Numbered from the stretch's first letter, positions 9,081-17,260 are shown. The stretch is 64,000 bases of DNA from Bacteroidota bacterium (GCA_023428695.1 JAEYWY010000013.1:53576-117575), one strand, 5' to 3'. A program made the numbers and translations. The notes: generated by a model from the sequence alone, not told the origin.

Positions 9081-9862
9081 TGCTGCACAGAGAACAAAAT
9101 AAAGGCGTCAATATTCTTCACTCCGAGGACAAGCGCGTTGTGCGAATCCGTCATTTGCAGAAATCATTTAATGACAAGGTAGTACTGCGCGATGTAAACC
9201 TTGACTTATACGAAGGTGAAAATCTTGTTGTCCTGGGACGATCCGGCACGGGGAAGTCAGTTACTATAAAATGTATGGTCGGCCTTATTCAGGCTGATGG
9301 CGGCGAAATCGACGTTTTGGGATACGATGTTCAGAAGTTAAACATCAAAGAACTGAATGATCTTCGAAAGCAGGTTGGCTTTTCATTTCAGGGAAGCGCG
9401 TTGTATGATTCAATGAGTGTCCGGCAAAATCTTGAGTTTCCATTGAGGCGAAATCTTGGAATTCACGATCCACACGAACTTGAGCAACGCATAATGAATG
9501 CACTTGATGACGTGGGGCTTACGCATGCAGTTGATCTCATGCCGGCAGAATTGTCCGGCGGGATGAAGAAACGAATTGGGATTGCGAGAACGCTTATCCT
9601 CAACCCGAAAATTATGCTTTATGACGAACCGACAGCCGGGCTTGATCCGATCACCTCTCAGGAAATCAACGACCTGATCGTCGGCGTTCGGGATAAGTAC
9701 AGCACGTCGTCAATTATCATCACACATGATATCGCCTCTGCCCGTCAGACTGGCGACAGAATTGTAGTTCTTATTGATGGCGTTAATGCCCTAGAGGGCA
9801 CGTTTGATGAACTCCGGAATTCCGGTCACCCGGAACTGGACGCCTTCTTTAGTTATAACTGA
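9080..9862 (+). CDS. mlaF: MlaF-type ABC transporter ATPase
   Basis: A 260-aa ABC ATPase. Walker A is GRSGTGKS (about 52-59), the signature motif is LSGGMKKR (Met-Lys rather than Gln-Arg, usual in the Mla subfamily) and Walker B is IMLYDEPTAGLDP, with the H-loop His in IIITHD. It energises lipid transport by the adjacent permease and MCE protein. Its start lies in the stop codon of the permease gene (TGATG), giving translational coupling. The N-terminus is about 20 residues longer than in E. coli. Confidence 0.93.
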   Translation: MLHREQNKGVNILHSEDKRVVRIRHLQKSFNDKVVLRDVNLDLYEGENLVVLGRSGTGKSVTIKCMVGLIQADGGEIDVLGYDVQKLNIKELNDLRKQVGFSFQGSALYDSMSVRQNLEFPLRRNLGIHDPHELEQRIMNALDDVGLTHAVDLMPAELSGGMKKRIGIARTLILNPKIMLYDEPTAGLDPITSQEINDLIVGVRDKYSTSSIIITHDIASARQTGDRIVVLIDGVNALEGTFDELRNSGHPELDAFFSYN

Positions 9863-9882
9863 TAATATGAACAAACACTACC

Positions 9883-10863
9883 ATGAAATCCAATGAAGTT
9901 CAGCAGAGTATAAAACTGGGGATATTTGTCCTGACCGGGCTCGTACTCTTTTTTGTTGCTGTATTTCTTGTTGGCAGCGAGAATAACTTGTTCAGTCGAA
10001 CCTTTACCGCACACGCTGTCTTCAAGAATGTGGAAGGACTCAAAGAAGGAGACAACGTCTGGCTGTCTGGAGTGAAAATAGGGACCGTGAAAGAAGTCAG
10101 GATTGTAAAAGAGGGACGTGTGGTGGTGACGTTAAGCCTGAAGGATCGTCAAAACAAGTTCATCAAGCGTGATGCGACAGCGTCAATCGGTTCCGATGGG
10201 TTGGTGGGGAGCAAGATCGTTGTCATACGGCCCGGACAATCCGATCAGATCATCCAGGATACTGATACTATTGGCGCCATGTCACCGGCAGACACGCAGG
10301 AATTAATCAACATCGCGCGAGACGTTGGCGACAATACGCGCAGCCTGACCGAGAATCTTAAGGAGCTTACGAGTCGGATCAGTGAAGGCAAGGGCATCGT
10401 GGGTGAATTATTACACGATGGTGATTTTGCGCGGGATATTCGGAGTGCCGCTGAAAATATCAGGCAGACGACAATGCAGACGTCTGCGGCCTCAAATGAA
10501 CTTCATGCGATGTTGATCAAACTCAATAACGGAAACGGACTTGTCCATAAACTGGCTACTGACACAACGTTGAATTATGTGTTCGACCAGACGTTGATGA
10601 ATGTGAAGAAGGTTAGCGAGAATTCAGCAGAAATGTCACAGGGGATTGAGCGTCTTGTTGAAAAACTGAATAACGGGGACAACGCAATAGGTGTCCTGCT
10701 CTCAGATACTGTCTTCGCGGAGCGCTTGCAGGTTACCCTCGAGAATGCACAATCTGCTTCAGCGAAACTGGATGAAAATATGGAAGCGTTGCAACACAAC
10801 TTTTTACTACGGGGATATTTCCGGAAGAAGGAACGTCGCGAAGCACGAGGAAGCAAAGACTAA
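9883..10863 (+). CDS. mlaD: MlaD-type MCE-domain substrate-binding protein
   Basis: A 326-aa protein with one N-terminal membrane anchor (about 11-32, KLGIFVLTGLVLFFVAVFL), then an MCE domain (about 40-120, with NVWLSGVKIGTVKEV) and a long helical C-terminal region (about 140-310). It is longer than E. coli MlaD (183 aa), but helical tails are common among MCE proteins in other phyla. It probably forms the periplasmic ring on the permease and contacts lipid. It is the third gene of mlaEFD, 20 bases after mlaF. Confidence 0.9.
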   Translation: MKSNEVQQSIKLGIFVLTGLVLFFVAVFLVGSENNLFSRTFTAHAVFKNVEGLKEGDNVWLSGVKIGTVKEVRIVKEGRVVVTLSLKDRQNKFIKRDATASIGSDGLVGSKIVVIRPGQSDQIIQDTDTIGAMSPADTQELINIARDVGDNTRSLTENLKELTSRISEGKGIVGELLHDGDFARDIRSAAENIRQTTMQTSAASNELHAMLIKLNNGNGLVHKLATDTTLNYVFDQTLMNVKKVSENSAEMSQGIERLVEKLNNGDNAIGVLLSDTVFAERLQVTLENAQSASAKLDENMEALQHNFLLRGYFRKKERREARGSKD

Positions 10864-10867
10864 CCTC

Positions 10868-10924
10868 ATGGCCGACTGGCAGAAGTTTTTATGCGGGTTG
10901 TTTAAAAACAATTCAAAAAAATGA
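10868..10924 (+). CDS. Possible 18-aa leader/coupling ORF
   Basis: A very short ORF, MADWQKFLCGLFKNNSKK, starts four bases after the mlaD stop. Its TGA overlaps the ATG of the next small membrane-protein gene (ATGA at 10921-10924). The arrangement would couple translation from mlaD to that gene. No homology is claimed and it may be chance. Confidence 0.2.
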   Translation: MADWQKFLCGLFKNNSKK

Positions 10925-11067
10925 GAAGCATCTTATACATTATCGCTGTGATCCTCATCATTGGGTGGTTACTTGGCGTATTCTATTACAGCGTCAGCGG
11001 ACTTATCCACATCCTGCTTGTGATTGCGGTTATTGCACTCCTTCTTGGTGTCATAAGACGAGCCTAG
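10921..11067 (+). CDS. Lmo0937-family small membrane protein
   Basis: A 48-residue ORF (ATG at 10921, TAG at 11065-11067). It has two hydrophobic segments (SILYIIAVILIIGWLLGVF and IHILLVIAVIALLLGVI) ending in Arg-Arg-Ala. Length, the opening MRSILY and the central GLIHILLVIA pattern match the lmo0937 family (DUF5670) of tiny stress-associated membrane proteins. It sits between mlaD and a YtxH-family gene, a common association. The function of the family is unknown. Confidence 0.75.
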   Translation: MRSILYIIAVILIIGWLLGVFYYSVSGLIHILLVIAVIALLLGVIRRA

Positions 11068-11102
11068 CGTGCTGATCTTATGATGTGGCGGAAGGAGTGC
11101 GC

Positions 11103-11149
11103 AAACCGGTAACCAGCTGTAGATAAGCGTCTACAAGAGTTACCGGTTT
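11103..11149. repeat. Long composite inverted repeat
   Basis: AAACCGGTAAC (11103-11113) is the exact reverse complement of GTTACCGGTTT (11139-11149). Inside it TGTAGA (11118-11123) pairs with TCTACA (11130-11135) around a 6-base loop. It has no T tract of its own, so it may be an RNA structure or a protein-binding palindrome between the Lmo0937-like and YtxH genes. Confidence 0.65.
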
Positions 11150-11150
11150 C

Positions 11151-11178
11151 ACCCGCCGGGTTCGGGTATAATTTTTTT
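11151..11178 (+). terminator. Probable terminator after the mla/Lmo0937 genes
   Basis: A short ACCCG/CGGGT stem (11151-11155 with 11163-11167) is followed by ATAA and seven T (11172-11178). The stem is weak alone, but it stacks next to the long inverted repeat just upstream. Confidence 0.4.
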
Positions 11179-11226
11179 ACCTCATGGGGTTAACCATTAA
11201 TTATAAAAACGTAAAGTTTAAAGGCT

Positions 11227-11505
11227 ATGACAACAACAAAAGTGCTTTTAGGTATACTGGGTGCAGCGGCCGCTGGCCTGGTCGTGGGTATGTTGATCGC
11301 CCCTGAGAAAGGGTCAGACATGCGCAAAAATTTGAAGAAATCCGCCGATGATTTCGCAGACGAATTATCGAACTGGATCGGAAAAGGAAAGGAATATATC
11401 GACGAAGTCAGAAATCGCGCGGGCGCCGAGATGGACGAGCTGCAGACTGAAGCCAGCGAAGGCTTTGATTCGATGAAGGACGACCTCGCCCGCCGGAGAG
11501 GGTAA
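11227..11505 (+). CDS. YtxH-domain stress protein
   Basis: A 92-aa protein with an N-terminal hydrophobic, Ala/Gly-rich membrane segment (about 6-26) ending APEKGSDMRKNLKK, the hallmark of the YtxH family (APxKG followed by a long amphipathic helix). The remaining 60 residues are charged and helical. In other bacteria YtxH genes belong to general stress regulons; the molecular role is unknown. It has its own upstream region with an AT-rich stretch, and is followed 23 bases later by a small charged ORF. Confidence 0.88.
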   Translation: MTTTKVLLGILGAAAAGLVVGMLIAPEKGSDMRKNLKKSADDFADELSNWIGKGKEYIDEVRNRAGAEMDELQTEASEGFDSMKDDLARRRG

Positions 11506-11528
11506 AAAAAATATTTGGGGTGAGAGCC

Positions 11529-11747
11529 ATGAAAAAGTCGGATGACCCGGATAAAAGGATAACCAATGCGGACGAACAGGACGTGGCGGTGAATCATAGC
11601 GCGCGACAGGAGAAAGGGTTTGACGAACCGGCATCGACGGAACCGGCGCCTACTGCCGAACCACAGGGTAAACCTGAAAGCGGAAGGGAACAGGCGCCCG
11701 AGAAAAAACGTCCGGGTGCGGACTCACCACGAAGAAAGGCGAATTAA
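11529..11747 (+). CDS. Small charged hypothetical protein
   Basis: A 72-aa, low-complexity protein starting MKKSDDPDKR, rich in Lys, Asp, Glu, Pro and Ala, with no hydrophobic core, so probably disordered. A GTG at 11520 would add three residues, but the ATG at 11529 is preceded by the purine-rich GGGGTGAG. It lies downstream of the YtxH gene and just before a terminator, which supports transcription as the last gene of that unit. Function unknown; it resembles the disordered proteins that accompany stress genes. Confidence 0.5.
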   Translation: MKKSDDPDKRITNADEQDVAVNHSARQEKGFDEPASTEPAPTAEPQGKPESGREQAPEKKRPGADSPRRKAN

Positions 11748-11788
11748 GGTTTTACGTATAATGATCCGCCTCGGTGGATGATTATACA

Positions 11789-11815
11789 AAAGGGGCTCCG
11801 TAAAGCCCTTTTTTT
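11789..11815 (+). terminator. Rho-independent terminator
   Basis: GGGCT (11793-11797) pairs with AGCCC (11804-11808), extended by flanking A/T pairs and followed by a run of seven T. It closes the YtxH unit before the glycosyltransferase gene. Confidence 0.8.
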
Positions 11816-11848
11816 ATTCCTCGTATATAACGGTTGCCATAGACGCAG

Positions 11849-13075
11849 ATGTTTTCTGATATTCAACCAGACAAATTGATTTTATCGAAAAGACCATTAC
11901 TTCCCGGGAAGAGCGTTCACATGAATACCATGCCGATAAAAATCGACGACCTTGTTTGTTTTAGTCATGTCAGGTGGCGCTCAGTTTACCAGCGGCCGCA
12001 TCACCTTCTCTCGCGGTTTGCGAATAATTTCCGCGTATTTTTTGTGGAAGAACCCGTATTTCATTCAACACACGATGCAGTTGAAAAGGTGCATGAAGGT
12101 TCCACTGTTGTGGTGACACCGCATCTCACCGGAGATGAAGCCCGAGGGGACGCGGACTTTCGCGCGGCGGAACTACTTAGCGAGTTCTTTTGCGATCAGG
12201 GAATCAACGAATACATATTCTGGTATTATGCGGCGACCGCACTTCGGTATACCCGGGGATTTCAGCCGCGTTTCGTAGTGTACGATTGCGTGAACCTTCC
12301 GCCGTCGTTACGCCCGGCCTCGGACGAAATAAAACATCTTGAGAACGAACTCACACGAAAATCGGACATTGTATTCGCTGCAGGGCCGAGTATTTACGAA
12401 GTAAAAAGAAAGCAACATCACCGGACGTACCTTTTCCCGGGAAGCATCGACAAGAAACATTTCAGGCAGGCGCGGGCCACGATGGATGAGCCCGCAGATC
12501 AGAAAGTTATTCCACAACCCAGGTTTGGATTTTTTGGCGTTATAGACGAGAGGCTGGATCTCGACCTCCTGGAAAACGTTTCACGGTTGAGGCCTGCCTG
12601 GCAGTTTGTGATGATAGGACCGGTGCAGGGTATCAGCCCTTTTGCTCTTCCTAATTTTGCGAATATTCACTACCTCGGCGAAAAACAGTACAGTGATCTG
12701 CCGCGTTACCTCGCTGGCTGGGATGCCGCCATGATCCCGTATGTGCACGTGGAAGCTACACGTTATGCAAGTCCGCTGAAGACCGCCGAATATCTGGCCG
12801 GTGGAAGACAAGTCATTGCAACGCCAATTATAGATGTCATAAGACCTTACGGGAATAAGGGGCTGGTGCACATAGCAGGGACACCCGAAGAATTCGTCAA
12901 AGTTGCAGAACGTATCCTGCGACATAATGATGACGAGGACTGGATTGAAAAAGTCGATACTCACCTTGCAGGCACATCGTGGGATACAACCTATAATGAA
13001 ATGCTGCAGATTATCCGGACGACACTTGTCGGACGACCTGTTGAAACGGTCATTCACGACAGACGCGCCGTTTGA
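11849..13075 (+). CDS. Glycosyltransferase family 1/4-like protein
   Basis: A 408-aa soluble protein. The region FSHVRWRSVYQRPHHLLSRF near the N-terminus and YDCVNLPPSL near residue 145 are typical of a family of GT-B glycosyltransferases annotated as family 1. The C-terminal half has the GT-B donor-site pattern ending with SPLKTAEYLAGGRQVIATPI, where the conserved acidic residue of the nucleotide-sugar site (E) is present. The acceptor is unknown. Homologues generally begin near MPIKIDDLVCFSH, so the true start may be the ATG at 11921 or 11930 rather than 11849. It stands alone between two terminators. Confidence 0.82.
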   Translation: MFSDIQPDKLILSKRPLLPGKSVHMNTMPIKIDDLVCFSHVRWRSVYQRPHHLLSRFANNFRVFFVEEPVFHSTHDAVEKVHEGSTVVVTPHLTGDEARGDADFRAAELLSEFFCDQGINEYIFWYYAATALRYTRGFQPRFVVYDCVNLPPSLRPASDEIKHLENELTRKSDIVFAAGPSIYEVKRKQHHRTYLFPGSIDKKHFRQARATMDEPADQKVIPQPRFGFFGVIDERLDLDLLENVSRLRPAWQFVMIGPVQGISPFALPNFANIHYLGEKQYSDLPRYLAGWDAAMIPYVHVEATRYASPLKTAEYLAGGRQVIATPIIDVIRPYGNKGLVHIAGTPEEFVKVAERILRHNDDEDWIEKVDTHLAGTSWDTTYNEMLQIIRTTLVGRPVETVIHDRRAV

Positions 13076-13156
13076 TCAGCAAGTCCGTTGTCGATGATCT
13101 GCGCAAGTGGCACCACATTTTTGTTTCTATACTGATTAAAACAAAACTTCACTATT

Positions 13157-13699
13157 ATGGCAAACTCAAGCACACGCAAGTCAGACGGCGCAAACGGCGC
13201 GTCTCAGCTTCAGGAATATTTTCTCAATGAATTGAAAGATGTTTATGGTGCCGAGAAGCAACTCGTGCAGGCGTTACCGAAACTGCAGAAGGCTGCGACT
13301 ACAGAGGAACTAAAAGGCGCATTTGAAGAACACCTCGCGATCACAAAGGAACAAATTACGAGACTCGAAAAAGTGTTCGAACTTTTGGATCAGAAGCCTC
13401 AGTCGAAAAAATGCGAGGCAATGGATGGAATCACCAAAGAAGGAGAAAGCGTGATTGAGGAGACGGAATCCGGATCGAAGACCCGCGATGCTGCGATCAT
13501 TATGGCTGCTCAGAAGGCTGAACATTATGAAATCGCTTCTTACGGAGGTCTGGTAACTCTCGCAAAAACCATGGGACGCACCGACATAGCAGAACTTCTC
13601 GCTCAGACGCTTGCAGAAGAGAAAGAAGCCGACCAGCTGCTTACTGAAATTGCTGAAAGCAGCATCAACGCTGAAGCAGACCAGGAGGAGGCGAGCTGA
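13157..13699 (+). CDS. Ferritin-like DUF892 (YciE/YciF) protein
   Basis: A 180-aa helical protein of the DUF892 family. It has the early signature YFLNELKDVYGAEKQLVQAL and later the AEHYEIASYG motif, which contribute carboxylate and His residues to a ferritin-like di-metal four-helix bundle (E at the start of AEKQ, E/H in AEHYE, E in EEKEAD). YciE/F proteins are induced by osmotic and general stress in enterobacteria. A flexible N-terminal tail of about 17 residues precedes the bundle. It is monocistronic, with a strong terminator following. Confidence 0.9.
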   Translation: MANSSTRKSDGANGASQLQEYFLNELKDVYGAEKQLVQALPKLQKAATTEELKGAFEEHLAITKEQITRLEKVFELLDQKPQSKKCEAMDGITKEGESVIEETESGSKTRDAAIIMAAQKAEHYEIASYGGLVTLAKTMGRTDIAELLAQTLAEEKEADQLLTEIAESSINAEADQEEAS

Positions 13700-13721
13700 T
13701 TTGGAAAATCTGAATAACATG

Positions 13722-13747
13722 AAGGGCCGAAAGGCCCTTTTGTTTTT
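13722..13747 (+). terminator. Rho-independent terminator
   Basis: AAGGGCC and GGCCCTT form a perfect 7-bp stem (13722-13728 and 13733-13739) closed by the stable tetraloop GAAA and followed by a T-rich tract. Confidence 0.92.
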
Positions 13748-13884
13748 CGGGGCTTTGATGTGGAATTCCATACTCAGCGGGTAAATGAACCGTTGCGTCT
13801 TTCCTTCCCGCCGTGGGGCACTTACAGGGGCATTGCTTTTTCCTGAATAATGTTAAAGAAAATCTGAAACGAAATAACCTCAAT

Positions 13885-14088
13885 ATGATCTCAGGTAAAG
13901 GAATGCTTATAACTGTGCTGACAGCTTCGGCCGCTGCAGCAATCGTCGGATCGATGCTTACGAAGGAAAGAGGGCAGTCGATAAAAAGGTTTGTTGACAA
14001 AATCAGGGATCTTTCCGGAACGTCAAAAATGCAAAAGAGCGACACGCTGTCGCAAGGTGAAGACCTCGCAAGCGCGGGCCATGCCTGA
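13885..14088 (+). CDS. YtxH-like small membrane protein
   Basis: A 67-aa protein from the ATG at 13885 (MISGKGMLITVL). An Ala-rich membrane segment (about 6-22) leads to MLTKERGQSIKRFVDKIRDL, the same layout as YtxH proteins (a hydrophobic anchor, then a basic turn and amphipathic helix). A longer reading from 13813 adds an unlikely 24-residue extension. It is a shorter, divergent relative of the protein at 11227. Role unknown; probably a membrane-anchored stress protein. Confidence 0.65.
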   Translation: MISGKGMLITVLTASAAAAIVGSMLTKERGQSIKRFVDKIRDLSGTSKMQKSDTLSQGEDLASAGHA

Positions 14089-14168
14089 TCTGTTTATTTT
14101 CCTGCGTGGGGATCGTTGTCAACCAGCCCCATGCATGGAGATTTAACAACGAAGAAGAAGGAGGCGTG

Positions 14169-14318
14169 GTGAATCGAAGGATTTATTTCCTGGTAACTGC
14201 TTATAACGCGGTGGTCATTTCAATGATTATGATGGCCAGGAAATGCCGCTACCAACATGTCAGGAAAATGTTTCGGTCAGGACATGCTCCGCTGAGAATT
14301 TACGCCCGCCGTCTTTAG
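14169..14318 (+). CDS. Possible 49-aa membrane-anchored peptide
   Basis: A GTG-initiated ORF preceded at four bases by AAGGAGG (14158-14164), the best Shine-Dalgarno match seen in this part of the window. The product begins with a hydrophobic stretch (RIYFLVTAYNAVVISMIMM) followed by a strongly basic tail. No family is recognised. The ribosome site is the main argument for it; codon use is not decisive. Confidence 0.27.
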   Translation: MNRRIYFLVTAYNAVVISMIMMARKCRYQHVRKMFRSGHAPLRIYARRL

Positions 14319-14361
14319 ACACGTCTCACAAAAACACGAAAAAAACGCTAACAAAACAACG

Positions 14362-15999
14362 ATGGACTCACTCGACAATTCTCCCGATCATACATCAGGT
14401 TATCACGATTCTTTCTGGACGGATTCAGCGGCGCGACCGGTTTTCCCTGCACTCGACCAGGACATCAATACCGATGTAGTCGTTGTTGGAGCGGGTATAG
14501 CCGGACTTACTGTTGCATATTGCCTCGCCAAAGAGGGTAGACGGGTAGTTGTGATTGATGATGGAGAAATCGCCAGTGGTGAAACAGGTCGCACAAGTGC
14601 CCATCTTTCGAACGCCCTTGACGATCGATATTACGAGATAGAGAAAACGTTTGGTCTTGAGAAGTCGAAAATTGCAGCTGAGAGTCACACAGCAGCGATT
14701 GACTTTGTTGAACGTGTCGTGCAGGAAGAGAGTATTGACTGTGAATTTCGCCGCGTTGACGGATATTTATTTCTTCATCCTTCTGATGAATTGTCCACTC
14801 TCGAGAATGAATTCGAAGCCGCCCAACGCGCAGGCCTGGATGTGGAGCTTCTTCCGGGTGTGCCCGGATTAGAGAATTATTCCGGACCGTGCATTCGTTT
14901 CCCGCGGCAAGGACAGTTTCATCCGGTGAAGTATGTAGCAGGGCTGGCGCGCACGATCACTAATGCAGGTGGAGAAATTTATTGCAACAGCCATGTCGAT
15001 AACGTGTCGAAAGAAGGCGTGAGTGTTGGCGCGTTTCGTGTACTGGCAAAGGACGTCGTCGTAGCTACAAATTCTCCAATCAATGACATCGTTACGATGC
15101 ATACGAAACAGCATCCGTATAGAACATACATCATCGCGGCGGAAATCCCACGGGGATCGTTGCAGAATTCTCTTTGGTGGGATACAGGCGATAACAACAC
15201 ACCCTGGGTGGCAAATCCATATCACTATGTTCGTGTACAACCTTTCAACGGCTCAAGTGACCTTCTCATTATTGGCGGGGCGGATCACAAGACCGGCCAG
15301 GCCGATAAGGAAGAAATTCCCGAGACGGATCGCTATCTGTATCTTGAAGGATGGGCCAAACTGCATTTTCCGATGATCACGAATATTGCATATACGTGGT
15401 CGGGGCAGGTGATGGAGCCCGTGGATATGATGGGTTTCATTGGTCTCAATCCCGGTGATGAGAATATTTTCATCGCCACTGGTGATTCGGGTAACGGGCT
15501 TACGCATGGTACGATCGCGGGTATCCTGATCCGCGACCTAATTCAGGGGGCCAAAAACCAGTGGAGTGATCTTTACGATCCGTCACGCATAACGTGGTCG
15601 CTATCTGTCGCGCCTGACTTTCTAAAAGAGGCGCTCAATATGGCAGGACAGTACCGTGACTATTTCACGCCCGGTGACATTAAACTGCTTCGCGAACTGC
15701 ATCCCGATGACGGTGCAATAATCAGAGCGGGGGCAATGAAGGTGGCTGTTTACAAGGACCCGGAATCGCAGGTGCACGCCTATTCAGCGGTTTGTCCGCA
15801 TCTCGGTTGTTACGTTCGATGGAACGCTGACGAAAAATCATTTGATTGCCCGTGTCACGGATCACGGTTCTCATGTAATGGCAAAGTCATGAACGGCCCT
15901 GCCCTTTCTGACTTGAAACCATTCGATATGTCGGTGCTGAGAGAAAACGATGCTAAACGCGAACAAAAATTTGGCGGGGATATCAACCGGATCGGATAG
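14362..15999 (+). CDS. FAD-dependent oxidoreductase with C-terminal Rieske domain
   Basis: A 545-aa protein. An N-terminal Rossmann dinucleotide fold (GAGIAG at 43-48, then the acidic strand end VVVID) belongs to the DAO family of FAD oxidoreductases. The FAD part extends to about 410 and ends with the GDSGNGLTHGTIAG motif. The last 100 residues are a Rieske [2Fe-2S] domain with C478/H480 and C496/H499 as ligands (CPHLG and CPCHGS). No signal peptide or membrane anchor is seen, so it is probably cytoplasmic. In this architecture the cluster may pass electrons to or from the flavin. The substrate is unknown, though glycine/sarcosine-oxidase-like amine substrates are possible. It is monocistronic and its end overlaps the convergent gene by 17 bases. 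Confidence 0.92.
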   Translation: MDSLDNSPDHTSGYHDSFWTDSAARPVFPALDQDINTDVVVVGAGIAGLTVAYCLAKEGRRVVVIDDGEIASGETGRTSAHLSNALDDRYYEIEKTFGLEKSKIAAESHTAAIDFVERVVQEESIDCEFRRVDGYLFLHPSDELSTLENEFEAAQRAGLDVELLPGVPGLENYSGPCIRFPRQGQFHPVKYVAGLARTITNAGGEIYCNSHVDNVSKEGVSVGAFRVLAKDVVVATNSPINDIVTMHTKQHPYRTYIIAAEIPRGSLQNSLWWDTGDNNTPWVANPYHYVRVQPFNGSSDLLIIGGADHKTGQADKEEIPETDRYLYLEGWAKLHFPMITNIAYTWSGQVMEPVDMMGFIGLNPGDENIFIATGDSGNGLTHGTIAGILIRDLIQGAKNQWSDLYDPSRITWSLSVAPDFLKEALNMAGQYRDYFTPGDIKLLRELHPDDGAIIRAGAMKVAVYKDPESQVHAYSAVCPHLGCYVRWNADEKSFDCPCHGSRFSCNGKVMNGPALSDLKPFDMSVLRENDAKREQKFGGDINRIG

Positions 16000-17053
16000 T
16001 ATAAGCCTGTGTCATCGAAACCGAAACCAATGAAATCGTCTTCTTCGGCTTTGTCCGCGGAATCGATTTGCGCGCACGGGGTGGCCCCGTGTGCTCGTTA
16101 GTAAGTGAGCTGACGGATTGGATAAACGCACTATGTAACGTGCGACCAATAGCGGTCCACACGGAAGTGTGCTCGTATGGAAGATCTCGCCTGAAATACA
16201 CTTCGTCAAGTGCCCGAATCATCGGCTTTCCAGGGAACCGCACGAGATCGCGTGATGACACTGATACAACTCCTTCCAATTCCTGTTTTACGTACCCGAT
16301 TACGCGATTCTGCATTGTCCCTGCTTCAGTGTAAATGCTGAGCAGTCCTTGTGGTACATCGCGTATACCCACATCGTTGAGGTACTGTTGGACGTCAGAA
16401 AGATTCAGCTCCTTTATTCTTGCACTGATGTTGAAGGACGGGTGAGCTGCCTGGGCATTAGCATCAAGGTCAATGTATAAATTGGCGTCTTCTATGCGGC
16501 CTGTCGCTCTGCCTACGGCGGGGAGTCGCCTCGTACCTACCATCACATTCTGCAGGTTACGTATGCGAAGCCCGATCTCTGTTATCGAAAGCGCAGGGTC
16601 ACTTTCTCGGGTGTTTTTGAAGTAAAGAGATGCTTTCGCTACAGAAAACTCATTCACCGGGAGTATGGCAATCTTTTGCAGATACGTTGGTAAGTCTGAC
16701 GGATCGGAATTCTGAATTGATTCGATTGAGTGGAAAAGAATGGCGTCATGTATCCCGATTCGACTGAACCATTGTCCAGCCTTCAATGCGTCGACGTCCA
16801 GCGCAATGTGAATACGTGTCGCTTGAAATTCTGTTGTGCCGTCATGTTTCGTCAGTGTAACATCGTGCAGGTCGAAGGAACCTGCAAGTAAAGAGATCGT
16901 AATTTTATTTGTTCTCAGGTCATAACCGCTTAACGCAGATGCAATGTCGTTGACATGCCGGCGAAGAATTTCCGGAAGCAGCAGGAAGCGAATCACAAAT
17001 CCGGCCGTCAGCATAAACACAGCCAAAACGAACATCACCTTCCATCTATGCAT
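15983..17053 (-). CDS. DUF748/AsmA-like membrane-anchored protein
   Basis: A 356-aa protein with one N-terminal membrane anchor (about 5-28). Beta-rich segments follow, including LLAGSFDLHDVTLTKHDGTT and ALDVDALKAGQWF, typical of DUF748/AsmA-like proteins. Those have a periplasmic lipid-channel fold and are linked to envelope lipid transport. The last about 30 residues are a basic, Ser/Lys-rich tail that looks disordered. The gene converges on the FAD-Rieske gene with a 17-base overlap of coding ends. The domain call rests on pattern and layout, not on a decisive motif. Confidence 0.65.
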   Translation of the reverse strand: MHRWKVMFVLAVFMLTAGFVIRFLLLPEILRRHVNDIASALSGYDLRTNKITISLLAGSFDLHDVTLTKHDGTTEFQATRIHIALDVDALKAGQWFSRIGIHDAILFHSIESIQNSDPSDLPTYLQKIAILPVNEFSVAKASLYFKNTRESDPALSITEIGLRIRNLQNVMVGTRRLPAVGRATGRIEDANLYIDLDANAQAAHPSFNISARIKELNLSDVQQYLNDVGIRDVPQGLLSIYTEAGTMQNRVIGYVKQELEGVVSVSSRDLVRFPGKPMIRALDEVYFRRDLPYEHTSVWTAIGRTLHSAFIQSVSSLTNEHTGPPRARKSIPRTKPKKTISLVSVSMTQAYTIRSG

Positions 17054-17205
17054 ACATCGGTCCCTCCGTCGGAATCAATAAAAAAACTATACCGGTGTGC
17101 GTGGACGGCTGAACAGCTGCGAAGCCGGACCGATTGGCATATCATTTTGACTCTCTGAAACAGGTTTGGAAGAGATGTCCGCTCAGGGCGGATATGGGCA
17201 GCGTG

Positions 17206-17260
17206 GGCCAATGTCGTCAAAGGTGATGTTTAGCGGACTCGTTGAAGTGCGACATTGGCC
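17206..17260. repeat. Inverted repeat in a 366-bp gene-free stretch (17054-17419)
   Basis: GGCCAATGTCG (17206-17216) and CGACATTGGCC (17250-17260) are perfect 11-base inverted arms around a 33-base loop. A smaller TCCGC/GCGGA hairpin lies just left (17178-17192). No T tract follows. I see no credible gene in the gap; it must hold the promoters of the two divergent genes at its ends, so the repeat could be an operator. Confidence 0.6.
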
